A stretch of 64,000 nt of DNA, from NCBI RefSeq assembly GCF_963082655.1, contig NC_081552.1:196368598-196432597 (forward strand). Direction: 5' to 3'. A program made the translations under genes and the position numbers. This stretch comes from Stomoxys calcitrans. Taxonomy: Eukaryota > Arthropoda > Insecta > Diptera > Muscidae. The first letter of the stretch is position 1. Every line of letters begins with the position of its first letter. Shown here piece by piece: positions 53,158-63,998 of the stretch. The notes under the pieces are model-generated. The model was given only the letters and a program-made list of their open reading frames with translations. It did no database searches and was not told the origin of the DNA.

Positions 53158-54798
53158 CAGCGGTCAAAAAAAGTATTCATCATTCAATGTTTTTTTTTTT
53201 AATAAGTCTACAAAAGACAATTGGAATAAAAACATATTAAACTAATGATGCAGTAGTGCTTGTGTGATATATATGTACACAATTTCATTGTTTTTAAAGA
53301 AAAAAATAGTATTTATTGGAACAAAAAGGGCCATTTTACAGCTGAACACAAAAAATTAAACAAAAAAAGTATTCATCATTGCAAAAAAACAAAAAAATAA
53401 ATAACATAATTTAATAAAATTAATTCTTTGTTATTCGACCACCGCGTCTTATAACTTCTTTTAAACGGTTTGACATCGATTGGACTAATTTAGCGGTTAT
53501 ATTTTAGTCTATATTAGTCCATTCCTCCATTATCACCTGTTGCATTTGACTCTTGCTCGAAAAATTGCGCGTTCTCAATTTGCGTTCGAGATGTTCCCAA
53601 AGATGTTCAATTGGGTTCAAGTCGGGACTTTGAGGAGGAGTTTTAATGACTTTGGGGCAGTTATACAGCATCCACATCTTGGTATTTAAAGCAGAATGTT
53701 TGGGGTCATTATCTTGATAATATTGAAAGTTATTACCAAGCCCAAGTTTTACAGCACTATCTTTTAAATTCCTCTTTAAAATGTCAATGTAATACTTATG
53801 ATCCATTACTCCATTAATAATTTCAAGATTTCCCGCTCCTGAAGCCGCCATACACCCCCAAACCATTAAACCACCTCCACCATGTTTTACAGTAGCAACT
53901 GTGTTTCGTTCTTCAAGCTCTGTATTTGGTTTTCTGTACGCTATGACCTTTCCATCGCACCCAAAAAGATTAAACTTGCTCTCGTCTGCAAAAATGACTG
54001 TTTTCCAAAATGATTCGGGCTGTTTTACATACATTTTTGCGAAGTTTAGCCTTTTCACTCGGTTTATTTTATTTATAAAGGGCTTCTTACGTGCAGTTCT
54101 TCCTCTGTAACTATGCCTTTTGAGTGTATTTCGAATTGTTTGTGTAGTAACTTCCTTCCCTAAATATTCCATAGTGTTTTTACGAAGAATGGTCGCATTT
54201 GTCTTCGGAGTTTTCTGAACTTGCCGCACTAGCCAACGCACATCTCCAACTGAAAGTGCTTTTGGTCGACCAGATCTTGGTTTATTGTCAACAGTTTTCG
54301 TTTCTGTCCACTTTCTGATGATGGATTGCATAGTAGATCGTGGTCTATTTAATATTTCACTGATAGTTTTTTGAGTTAAACCATTCCTGTGGTGTTTTAT
54401 TATCAAAACTTTTACCTCATCAGAAACCTCGTTTTGCTTACGACCCATTTTGACAAAAACTATATTTTCAATGAAATTAAATATTTGCTGTCAAGGGCAA
54501 AGCCTCCTTTACTAAATAAAACAGAAAAGGGGGATTCCCAAATAATATTTGAATTTGACTTTGATGATAGCACATCAATGATGAATACTTTTTTTGTTCT
54601 GTTTTTGGTGTTATTATATAAAATTGCATTTTTTGCGCTAATTAAATTTATTTTTTGAATTTATTTTAAAATATATTACGAAAAATAAACTATTGCATAA
54701 AACTGCATTATTTGTTTACTTTAAATTTTCTTCAATTACCCAAAATAAGTGAACTTATTATCAATTTTGCTAATGATGAATACTTTTTTTGACCGCTG
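53158..54798 (-). mobile_element. Near-intact Tc1-like DNA transposon with IR/DR ends
   Basis: The element runs 'cagcggtcaaaaaaagtatt' to 'aatactttttttgaccgctg' and is flanked by TA on both sides (53156-53157 and 54799-54800). A 19-bp site 'aaaaaaagtattcatcatt' occurs at 53166-53184 and 53362-53380, and inverted at 54577-54595 and 54772-54790. Spacings are 196 and 195 bp, a symmetrical IR/DR structure that transposase binds at two sites per end. It encodes one transposase on the minus strand. Length is 1641 bp. Confidence 0.95.
53504..54448 (-). CDS. Tc1-like DD34E transposase, C-terminally truncated by one stop
   Basis: This 314-residue cut-and-paste transposase acts on the ends described above. 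A bipartite helix-turn-helix DNA-binding region covers about residues 1-115, with a GRPK linker at 60-63. The catalytic core has D155 (VIFADESKFNLFG), D246 (YYQDNDPKHSA) and E281 (SPDLNPIEHLW). D246 and E281 are 34 residues apart, which defines DD34E. 'VKHGGGGLMVWGCM' (188-201) is the usual family block. ATG at 54448 starts 'MGRKQNEVSDE' and leaves a normal-length N-terminus. A TAA at 53504-53506 ends the frame after 'EEWTNID'. The same frame then stays open for 27 more codons ('LVQSMSNRLKEVIRRGG' is visible) to a stop at 53420-53422, as expected for the family. All catalytic residues are kept. Activity of the shortened protein is uncertain. Confidence 0.93.
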   Translation of the reverse strand: MGRKQNEVSDEVKVLIIKHHRNGLTQKTISEILNRPRSTMQSIIRKWTETKTVDNKPRSGRPKALSVGDVRWLVRQVQKTPKTNATILRKNTMEYLGKEVTTQTIRNTLKRHSYRGRTARKKPFINKINRVKRLNFAKMYVKQPESFWKTVIFADESKFNLFGCDGKVIAYRKPNTELEERNTVATVKHGGGGLMVWGCMAASGAGNLEIINGVMDHKYYIDILKRNLKDSAVKLGLGNNFQYYQDNDPKHSALNTKMWMLYNCPKVIKTPPQSPDLNPIEHLWEHLERKLRTRNFSSKSQMQQVIMEEWTNID

Positions 54799-54989
54799 TA
54801 TGCAAAATCGGGTGATCGGTTTATACGGGAGCTATATCATAATCTGAACAGCTATGGCTCTTTTGCAATCCGGCTGGCTTTACGCGTTCGACAGCTATCG
54901 TGATTTCTACAGACGAACGGACAGGGCTAGATCGACTCAGCAAACATTTTCTGCTGTTTCCAAATGGTAAAAAGTTCAAAAATTTCTTA

Positions 54990-55852
54990 ATATTTCAACC
55001 ATTTTTGTATTCCATTTTGCATGAGGTGTTTTGTTATGATGTCCAACAACTATGTTAAGTTTGATTCAAATCGATCCATAACCTGATATAGCTGTCATAT
55101 AAACCGATCTAGGGTCTTGATATTTCAGCCTCTAGAGGGCGTAATTCCTATCCGATTTGGCTGAAATTTTGCATGAGGTGTTTTGTTATGACTTCCAACA
55201 ACTATTCTAAGTATGGTTCAAATCGGTCCATAACCTGATATAGCTGTCATATAAACCGATCTAGGGTCTTGATTTTTCAGCCTCTAGAGGGCGTAATTCC
55301 TATCCGATTTGGCTGAAATTTTGCATGACGTTTCTTGTTATGATTTCCAACAACTGTGCTAAGTATGGTTGAACTCAGTGCATAACCTGATAGAGCTGCC
55401 CTATAAACCGATCTGGGATCTTGACTTCTTGAGCCTCTAGAGGTCGCAATTATTGTCCGATTTGGCTGAAATTTTGTACAACGACTTCTCTCATAACCGT
55501 CAACATACGTGTCAATTATGGTCTGAATCGGTCTATAGCCTGATAGCCTGATACACTGATACAAACTGATCTCCCTATTTTACTTCTTGAGACCCTAAAG
55601 AGCTGAAATTTTATACAATAATTTTTACTATGGTCTCCATCGTTATCGTTATCGTCCGATTCAGGCCATAATTGAACATTCAGTTCATCGGACGATAACT
55701 TAATATTATAGCTCCAATAGCATAGAAATTCTTTCCTTTTTTCATATGTATGCCTAAGAGAGATACCGGGAAAAAAACTCGACAAATGCTATCCATGGTG
55801 GAGGGTATATAAGATTTGGCCCTGAACTTGGCACCCTTTTACTTGTTTTTGT
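54990..55852 (+). mobile_element. INE-1/DINE-like element, subtype B, 5'-truncated
   Basis: Four core units occur ('gatatagctgtcatataaac', 'gcctctagagggcgtaattc'). They are followed by the 3' end 'ctatccatggtggagggtat', a decayed palindrome ('atttggccctgaac') and 'cttttacttgttttt'. Confidence 0.75.
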
Positions 55853-56744
55853 TTCATTACCACAGTGCACTCTTTTGGTGTATGACAATTACTCCCACAT
55901 GGAGAAATGTAGAGATTGCCTCTTTACATTGTACCATAAAAGTCCACGCACGAGCACACTCATAACACAGTACTTGCATAAATTTATTTTCCATTAAAAT
56001 TCACATCACATTTAAGAGACATTTCGAATGCTATTTAAGGCTATCGGTTGCATAACAAATCTTCTATTCGCACTAATCAAGGAAATGCATCGGAAAAAAC
56101 AGAAAATACAGAAACACCAGAAAGGAGAAGACAAGAAGTTAAGCAGCAACAAGGATAAAAGAAAAATACACATTTCCTAATGAATTTATTAATTCAATGG
56201 TTTATCCATTCAAGAGTGAAACTCAATAGAGAAAAGCTTTTTGCAGATGTTGTTCTAGAAAATGGGGAGAAAAAAAATTTCAAATAAAGTGAAACATTTG
56301 TATACAAAAGATGGAAAAATTGATAGGATCAGAAAAAAAAGTACAAAAACATAATTCAGAACAGAATCTTAAGTTTAAGTTGAAAAACAAGAATTAGTAA
56401 TAAGATAGAGCAAAGCAAAGGAATAAAAAAAGAAAATAATTATACAATAATATCAACTCTAAGGAAAATATCAAATCCTTAGGAAACTGATAGGCAAATC
56501 ACCTTAGGAGACTAAGTACTTCTTTGAAAGGGAAATCAACTAAATGTTTATGTACAAGTCCATTTTAAAATAATTGAGTGCAGATGGAAATGCCCATGAA
56601 TATTCCATTAGAAAACAAGCAAACAAAATAGTTGATAATAATCTGGATAACAGCAGATAATCATCTGATTAAAATCTGGTAATCAGCTGGATACCAGCTG
56701 ACTATCATCTGCATAGCAGCCGACTATCAGCTGGATTTTTGAAC
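55853..56744. other. Repeat-poor A-rich non-coding sequence
   Basis: It is A-rich on the plus strand with no coding signature. A short SINE-3'-end-like word ('gcccatgaatattccatta') lies at 56592. An imperfect ATCAGCTGG repeat is at 56635-56742. Confidence 0.4.
56635..56742. repeat. Imperfect ATCAGCTGGAT repeat
   Basis: Words 'atctgga', 'atcatctga', 'atcagctggatacc', 'agctgactatcatctgc' and 'actatcagctggattt' recur every 12-20 bp. It is cut by an INE-like element at about 56745. Confidence 0.65.
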
Positions 56745-57780
56745 TTTTTTTGAACAGCTGGAACTTTGGATACCCACCACCTCGGGTATATATATAAACC
56801 CACTTTCGTCACAACCCGGTGAAAATTGGTTACACAATGCAGCCAAATTCGGCACGGACATTGAGTGGTCTAACAAATATAAGTCAATGTTCAATTTTGT
56901 AGAGCAAAATATTGGTCTTTTTGGCAGCAATATCCAAGTATAAACCGATCTGAATCATATAAGACGCGGATGTCGAAGAGCCCACCATAAGCCAATGCGT
57001 CCAATTACAACGAAATAGAATAATAAAAGCTCTTTTTAAAGGGCCAAATTAATCGATAGATCGTTCTATATGGCACCTATAACCAAATCTGGACTGATAT
57101 GGACCAAAAACAAACAAGGATATATATTTTATTCAAGTCCCGAGGACTCATATACAAGTAACATTTTCAGACAATAAATCTGCTAAATTGGAAGATCGGT
57201 CTATATGACAGCTATATCTATATAGTCTGATCTGACTCATTTTTGGGTTGGATGTCGGAAGTCTTAAAAAAGTCACTCTTTCAAATTTCAACGAAATCGG
57301 ATAGAAAAATAAAGTTTTTGAGGGCGTCGGACCCCTCATCGGCAGATCGCTCTATATGGCAGCTACGTTTAATTATAGTCCGAACCATATTTGGGTTGGA
57401 TGTCGGAAGTTTTAAAAAAAGTCACTGTTTCAAATTTCGGCGAAATCGGGTTATAAATAAAGCTTTTATGGGCGTCAGATCCCTTATCAGCTGATCGGTC
57501 TATATGACAGCTATATCTAAATATAGTCCGACCTGAACCATATTTGGGTCAAATATCGGGGAGTCCTAAAACTACTCACTGTTTCAAATTTCAGCGAAGT
57601 CGGTTAAAACTAAAGCTTTTATGGGCTTCAGACCCCTTATCGGCAGATCGGTCTATATGGCAGCTATATCCAAGTATAGTCAAATTTAGCCCGTTCAAGA
57701 ACATAACGAGCGTGCATCAAAAAGACGTATCTGTGCCAAATTTTAGCTCAATATCTCAATTTTTGAAGGCTGTAGAGTGA
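56745..57780 (-). mobile_element. INE-1/DINE-like element, subtype A
   Basis: It starts within the 3' end ('gaactttggatacccaccac', 'ctcgggtatatatataaacc', palindrome lost). It has six core units with 'gatcggtctatatggcagct' and 'catatttgggttggatgtcg'. It is truncated at 57780 by family Z. Confidence 0.75.
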
Positions 57781-58640
57781 AACGTATTGAGGAAACGTGA
57801 TGCGTTAAATCGGCCCACCTTCGTCTTCCGCGTGAACACGCATATTTCAGTCTTCTCTGGGTAAACATTGAGACCTCTGGGTCTAGTCCAGTCATATGCC
57901 ATATACAAGACCCTTTCGGCCTTCTGCATAACTGGTTCGGATTCTTACCCCTTAGAAGTATTACTACATCGTCTGCGTAGCAGACGGGTTCAAATCCCTC
58001 CTCAGTCAGCATCCGTGGTTGTGGTTATAGCAGAGTGTTGTACACGAAGGCGCCAGCCCTTGCCGATGAAGAATTTCATCGGGTCAATCCGGTACATACA
58101 ACCGGCTGCCATGGGATTGATTTATAGTGGTCACCCATAGGAGTGGCTATAAAATGCCCCCTGTGGCGTGCCTTGTGCCACTTTCTCCCTTAAATTTATG
58201 TCGTGGGTCTCACAATTTATCAGCCTGTTCCTAAGCATATGGTTTATCCAATCTCTAAGGACCGGGTCCACCCGGTACTGGTTTCCGGTGTCTCCGTGAG
58301 TTCCGTCATATCCTGCGAAAAATGGGTTTTCATCAAAAGCCTCAACATGTGCTCCGTTGTCTCTGCTCTCACTCTCCCATGTCGTTTACTAAAGTTTCAG
58401 TTTGGACATGGGTTTTTGAGAGAAACTTTTTCATCTTGGCGGCGTTATTAACGCTATCGACCTGTTCGAAGAAAAGCTTTCAGGAGGCACGTTGTAATAC
58501 ACAACCCAATATATTTCCGCTTTTTTTGAAGAGCTCTGTTAGAAAGTATGCGGACCTCTTTCTCAATATTGAGATTCTTCCCGGTCATCCAGGGTTTTTC
58601 TTAGGCTGATTTCCTTTCCCGAAGAGGACAACTATCTTCG
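57781..58640 (-). pseudogene. Non-LTR family Z relic: linker and RT
   Basis: Minus-strand residues 'NAAKMKKFLSKTHVQTETLV' (about 58445-58390) fit the segment between endonuclease and RT. After a deletion come 'RRLDKPYA'-like residues, the TPQGG region ('RHATGGI'-like) and the YADD box, open in 'MLTEEGFEPVCYADDVVILL' followed by 'RGKNPNQLCR' (58012-57920). The YADD active site is intact in this copy, but large parts of RT are missing. Confidence 0.72.
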
Positions 58641-58671
58641 AAAGACCCCACCAGTGCAGTCGTAATCCTGT

Positions 58672-58792
58672 TACACGGCTAAATAACCAACAAACGTCGC
58701 CAGCATAAGTGAATATGAAATGTCTTCCCAGAATGCGAACCCAGTTTTTCAGCATCATAGGCGGACATAGTAACCTCTGCTTACGGCAATAT
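58672..58792 (-). mobile_element. Degenerate SINE fragment
   Basis: 'gcgaacccagtttttcagca', 'tcataggcggacatagtaac' and 'cgtcgccagcataag' keep the tRNA-like head and part of the body. Confidence 0.6.
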
Positions 58793-59464
58793 GGCAAAAT
58801 TCTATATAAAATTACAATTTTTCCCTATTGAACTTAGGCACGTTTCTCCTTTTATCAGCGAAGACACAACTCACAGTTGACTTATGAAATAATTTTTTTA
58901 TTCTTTGCTGCCCTTTGTTGCCACCGTTTAATATATGTTTGTGCAAAAGATTTTTTTTTATCAAGCGAAAAACTAATAAGGTTCTGTAAATAGGAGAACA
59001 CACGCGCGCACCCACAGCCATAGCCACACAAACGCACATAGACCAAACCAAATTGAGCCTCAAAGTAGGCAATTAATTTCATTTAATTGTTTGCCAAAAA
59101 GCCGGCAAAGGATTTCATTGTTTGTAATGTCATTTATTAGGATTTTAATTAGGCCTTCATAAAATCAATTTCATAAGCCTTCATAGCGCGTTTGTCGTAT
59201 GAAGACCCCACAAGCTGTTTGCTTCTTTATTTATACGATTAAAGCCAAAAATTAAAAGTCATTTGCAATCATGCTTCGAAGAAGGCACTCGCAAATAAAG
59301 AAACCCAATCTTAACGGAAAATTAATTAGAGGGTAAGTGATAAGATTTTCTAACACAATCAACTTTAATACTGGGAAGGGAATTATAAGGCGTAGCGAGT
59401 TTTTTTTTTTGTCAGAAAAACTGTTCTACAGAAAAAAATTTTAAAAAATTAATATTAATGAAAC
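58793..59464. other. Unassigned non-coding sequence
   Basis: No transposon or gene is recognised. The minus-strand open frames at 58812-59082 lack domain features. Confidence 0.4.
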
Positions 59465-59535
59465 ATAAAAACAACGCTAAGATCGGCCGGGCCGAATCTT
59501 AAAAACCCACCACCCTAGATTCTACTAACAATTTA
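59465..59535 (-). repeat. INE-1/DINE-like 3' end fragment
   Basis: 'acgctaagatcggccgggcc' followed by 'gaatcttaaaaacccaccac' is the palindrome end only. Family X follows directly. Confidence 0.7.
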
Positions 59536-59539
59536 CACA

Positions 59540-60605
59540 AACAAGCTAATGCATTTGTCAGACCTATAGTGCTATATGGTGTTGTGCTCTGGTGGACAGC
59601 TATTCAAAAACTCAATACTCAACCGAATCCAAAGGATGGCTTGTTTGTGCATCACAGCCGCACTGAGGACGACACCGCTGCCATTGTGGCGAGGCAAATT
59701 GATGCGACTACTGCTGTGAGGCTAAAGGAGCTTTCACTTTGGTCATGTGGCGGCTACGGACACTGTGATATCCTTGATACAATGTCCGATGTTAGAGGCA
59801 GTGTGGATAGGGTGTACCTGAGCCACTCTTGATTAAAAGTACTATACCACTATTCCTGATAGAACCGATTGCAACTACGATATCCCTGGTAATAGAAGTT
59901 ATATAGATTTTTACACGGATGGCTTCCAACTTGACGACCAGGGAACTAGAACTGGTGGTATCGAGACTGCAGTGTGTCCGACCACTGCACTATGTATCAA
60001 GCGGAGATACTTGCATTAAGGAAGTGGTGGAATGGCTAAGATATAATGTCATAACGACAAATGGCGTAAGTCTCTTCTCAGACAGCCATCAAATCCCTGG
60101 AGAACGTATTTTTCAACACAAAAAAACGCCCTCGTCGCAGGTCTCTCAACGAGATGGCTAAACAGTTCAAAATTCATCTGTTCTACGTGCCGGGCCACAG
60201 CGATGTCCCAGGGAATTATAAAGCGGACGAACTTGGGAGACTAGTAATCACCTTACACATTCTAGAGGAACTGGAGTCTGTGGGTATGCGACATGTAAGC
60301 TTAGTTTTAAGGACCAAACCCGAAGGACAACGAGTGATAGATGGTCACAAAGAGGGGGCTGTGAACAGTCCAAAATTATGGGGCCTAATCTAGACTTGAA
60401 GAGGTCTACTGCTTTGCTGTCACCGGCTAGAACAGACGTCTCAGTCATGGTGTCCTCCATGAGAGGTCACTGTCTGATCGGGAAACATGCTGACCGACTG
60501 AAGGTTGCCAGTAACGACTAGGAAGGAACTAGTAGGAACTAAAAGGCATCTTCCTTCTTCTGTTCCTGTTGTATCACAATGGACGAAAACGTCTAAGTGA
60601 GTCTG
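59540..60605 (+). pseudogene. Non-LTR family X relic: RT end, RNase H and 3' region
   Basis: RT C-terminal residues 'ANAFVRPIVLYGVVLWWTAI' occur at about 59548-59600, then 'LSLWSCGGYGHCDILDTMSD' (59730-59790). The RNase H start is in another frame ('YIDFYTDGFQLDDQ', about 59900). RNase H continues with 'EMAKQFKIHLFYVPGHSDVP' followed by 'GNYKADELGRL' (60150-60240). The 3' part is shortened and ends 'gacgaaaacgtctaagtgag' without a CCTAA tail. Confidence 0.75.
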
Positions 60606-60905
60606 GTGGCTTTTGTGGATTTCAGATCCTTAACCGGCAAATCGGTCTATATGGCAGCTATATCTAAATATAAGCCGATCTAAACCATATTTGGGTCGGA
60701 TAACGGGAGTCATATTGCAACTCACTGATTTAAATTTTAGCGAAATCGGGTAATAAAAGCTGCTTTTATGGGCTTCAGACCCTTAACCGGCAGATAGGTT
60801 TCTATGGCAGCAATATCAAAATATTGTCCGATTTGGAACATAACCTAAGTGCAGTTAAAAGACGTACCTGAAACAAATTTCAGCTTAATATTTCAATTTT
60901 TGAAG
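60606..60905 (-). repeat. INE-1/DINE-like core fragment, subtype A
   Basis: Two units are present ('aaatcggtctatatggcagc', 'catatttgggtcggataacg'). Confidence 0.7.
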
Positions 60906-61110
60906 GTTCACACCATATTTTTTACTAGTTTTTTTCGGTTTTATTCCACTGTGCTTTGGAGTTTTTTTATGACATTGCCTGACTTTCGCGGCTAACAGAC
61001 ACCAGTGCTTAGCTGGGGACACAATACCAGACATGAACCTGCTTAGAGACGTGGTATGGAAAATCTTGACGATTTGACGTTTTGAGCCCCCTGAAATAGA
61101 TTTCCGGTTT

Positions 61111-61190
61111 GGTATCGTAGCGCAGAGGTTAACATGTCCGTCTATGTTGCTGAACGCCTGGGTTGGAATCATGGCGAGTACATCAGAAAC
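61111..61190 (+). mobile_element. SINE tRNA-like head only
   Basis: 'ggtatcgtagcgcagaggtt' (A box) and 'ctgggttggaatcatggcga' (B-box-like) are followed by an INE-like element at about 61191. Confidence 0.7.
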
Positions 61191-61550
61191 AGTTAAAAAG
61201 GCATTAAGATCGGCTGGGACGAAATTTGGATACCCCCACATCGGGTATATATATAAACCACTTTTCATTCTAATCGGGTGAAAAATTCATTATTTCTGCA
61301 TTCATACCAGTCCCATCGAAATATGGTTCGATTTAGACCAAATTTGTCATGGACATTGAGTGGTCTAATAAATACAAGTCAATTTTCAATTTTGTAGAAC
61401 AAAATATTGGTCGTTTTGGTAGCTATATCCAAATAAAGGCCGATCTGGACTATATGGGACACGGATGTCGAAAGCCTAACATAAGTCAATGTGTCAAATT
61501 TCAGCAAAATCGGATAAAAATGCGCCATTTATGGCGCCAAGACCAGTGTT
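61191..61550 (-). mobile_element. INE-1/DINE-like element, subtype A, part 1
   Basis: The 3' end 'agttaaaaaggcattaagat' plus a degenerate palindrome ('tcggctgggacgaa') and 'tacccccacatcgggtatat' are present. One to two core units follow, up to an insertion at about 61551. Confidence 0.72.
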
Positions 61551-62375
61551 GCCACTCGAGAAAATTATTTCCTACAAATTTTAAGAAAAATCCAACAAAA
61601 CCTACCAAATATTCTGCAAGCCAAAAATGTCATACATGTTTTTATACCTAGCACCGAAAATTTGGTAATTTTGCTATTCCATTTGCAACACATCAAATTA
61701 TAAATTTTCAACCCTACAAAGTATGCATACTAGACGAACTGAACCCGTCAGTTTGTTGAAATCACTCTACAGCCTAAAGTTCTAATATGGCCTATATCTT
61801 TATATAGCACCATTGATACCGACTTACCGATAAGAAATCTTGAGTTAATACAAGTTGAATTTTTAACCTGATTTCAATGAACAACAGAGCTGATTTAAGG
61901 GTTTGAGCCCAGAAATGAGCTTTTTCTACCCATTTTAGCGGTGCTAGTGAGTTGCATGGATCCCTGAACGTCTGAGTTTTACCAGATCTTACCATATCTT
62001 ACCATATCTGTACGCAGCTACCATATAGCCCAGTTTTACGATTGAAAGCTTTGAACGCACATAAGCTGCATTTGTTACCTAGAGTTCACGTACAGCTTAC
62101 AGCCAATATCAGAGCTTTTCCTAAAGTTTGAAGCAGTGAGACCTCTTGTAACAGTACTTGGCTCCTCAACATCCATGGTTTTATTCTGCACTCTTTACAA
62201 ATACACAGAAACGAGAGGAAGTGATATATTTTGAGTTATCCGCATCGATATTTTCCATTAAATAACTTGGCATTTACCTGTTGGAAAAACCTACCAAAAA
62301 TCGAGGTCAGCCTACCAACCTACCAAGAGAATTAAAATCTATTAATTTTGGTAGGAATATACCAAAAAACGGGCG
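61551..62375. other. Inserted composite sequence, possibly a MITE with nested INE-like pieces
   Basis: It begins 'cagtgttgccactcgagaaa', a start common in fly MITEs. 'aaacctaccaaa' near the left and 'ggaaaaacctaccaaaaatc' near the right recur. Between them a truncated INE-like + copy starts at about 61640 ('tttttatacctagcaccgaa'). No matching terminal inverted repeat was confirmed. Confidence 0.4.
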
Positions 62376-62920
62376 AGAGATAGCTTGATATAGCCGCTAT
62401 ATCCAAATCTGAACCGATCTGTGCCATATTCAAGGAAGATGTCGACTGGCCTAACACAACTCACTGTCCCAAATTTCGGCGAAATCGGACAATAAATGGG
62501 CCTTTTATGGGCCCACTACCTTAAATCGGGATATAGGTCTATATGGCAGCTATATCCAAATCTGAACCGATCTGGGCCAAATTGAAGAAGAATCTCAAAG
62601 GGTCTAGCACAACTCACTGTCCTAATTTCGGCGAAATCGGATAATATGTGCGCCTTTTATGGGCCAAAGACCTTAAATCGCGAGATCGGTCCTTATGGCA
62701 GCTATATCAAAATCTGAAGCGATCTGGGCCAAATCGAAGAAGGATGTCGAAGGGCCTAGCACCAACTTTGGCGACATCGGACAATAAATGCGCCTTTAAT
62801 GGGCCCAAGACCTTAAATCGAAAGAACGGTTCATATGACAGCTATAACCAAATCTGAACCGATATGGGCCGTATTGAGATATCGAGTTGCCTAACACAAC
62901 TCACTGTTGCTTTTATGGGC
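62376..62920 (-). mobile_element. INE-1/DINE-like element, subtype A, part 2
   Basis: Three to four core units ('gatcggtccttatggcagct', 'cgccttttatgggcc') run up to the target word 'gcttttatgggc', where the dimeric SINE is inserted. Confidence 0.75.
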
Positions 62921-63237
62921 AAATTGCAAATTTTGCCCATGAACATGCCACTAAGGAACAGGGGCAAACTTCTCACATATCAATGAGTGCAGTTCGATTC
63001 AAGTTGAAGCTCAAAGATAAGGGGCCTCCTTTTTATAGCCGAGTCCGAATGGCGTGCTGCAGTGCGACACCTCTTTGGAGAGAAGTTTTAACATGGCATA
63101 GTAGCTCCCAAATGTTGCCAGCATTAGGAGGGGAAAACTACCGCTGAACATTTTTTCAGATGGTCTCGCCAGAATTCGAACCCAGGCGTTCGGTATCATA
63201 GGCGGACATTCTAACCTCTGCGCTACGGTGGCCTCCA
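62921..63237 (-). mobile_element. tRNA-derived SINE, copy 1 of a dimeric insertion
   Basis: Full length: the head reads 'cgtagcgcagaggttagaat' and the B box 'gggttcgaattctggcgaga'. The body contains 'tccaaagaggtgtcgcactg', and the 3' end is 'atgttcatgggcaaaatttg'. Confidence 0.9.
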
Positions 63238-63358
63238 GCCTAGTATAGGCAAAGATCCTAATATTGGATCATCAGGCAGTGCAGTGCCTAGCGAGCAGGG
63301 AACCGATGATGGAACCTTTACTGACTTTCTCAAGATTCAGAAGACTGAGATAGGCAAA

Positions 63359-63673
63359 AATGCAAATTTTGCCCATGAACATGCCACTAAATAACAGGGG
63401 CAAACTTCTCACATATCAATGAGTTCAATTCGATTCAAGTTTAAGCCCAATGCTAAGGGGCCTCCTTTTTATAGCGGAGTCCGAACGGCGTGCCACAGTG
63501 CGACACCACTTTGGAGAGAAGTTTTAACATGGCATAGTACCTCACAAATGTTGCCAGCATTAGGAGGGGAAAACCACCGCTGAAAATTTTTTCAGATGGT
63601 CTCGCCAGGATTCGAACGCAGGCGTTCGGTGTCATAGGCGGACATTCTAACCTCTGCGCGACAGTGGACTCCG
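63359..63673 (-). mobile_element. tRNA-derived SINE, copy 2 of a dimeric insertion
   Basis: Full length and close to copy 1: the head reads 'ctgtcgcgcagaggttagaa', and the 3' end has 'gcatgttcatgggcaaaatt'. About 120 bp of other sequence separates it from copy 1. Confidence 0.9.
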
Positions 63674-63998
63674 GCTTTTATGGGCCTATGACCTTAAATC
63701 GGCAGATCGGTCTATATAGCCCCCATATAGACCGACCTTAAATTCGGCAGATCGTTCTATATGGGGGCTATATCAAGATATATTCCGATATGGATAGTAC
63801 TGCCTATGGAATTTTTAAAGACTGTAGCGTGATTTGAGCAGACAGGCAGGCAGACGGACAGACTTGGCTAGAGCGTCTTAGATTTTGAAGATGATCAAAA
63901 ATGTATATACCTAATAGGGTCGGAAATGGATGTTTAGTGGCATTGCAAACGGAATGACAAATTGAATATGCCCCCATCCTTCGGTGGTGGGTTCAGAA
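63674..63998 (-). mobile_element. INE-1/DINE-like element, subtype A, 5' end
   Basis: It resumes with the duplicated word 'gcttttatgggc' and includes 'gcgtgatttgagcagacagg', 'cagacttggctagagcgtct' and 'gggtcggaaatggatgttta'. It ends 'cccccatccttcggtggtgg' near the window edge. Confidence 0.8.

Larger units (their letters stand above)
53010..54945 (-). mobile_element. INE-1/DINE-like element, subtype B, with Tc1 insertion
   Basis: The 3' end 'acaagtaaaagtgtgctaag' and palindrome 'ttcggacgggccgaa' are at 53011-53050. One core unit is cut at a TA by the Tc1-like transposon (53158-54798), and the element resumes 'tgcaaaatcgggtgatcggt'. The INE-1-type block 'gacagggctagatcgactca' ends it near 54945. 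Confidence 0.78.
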
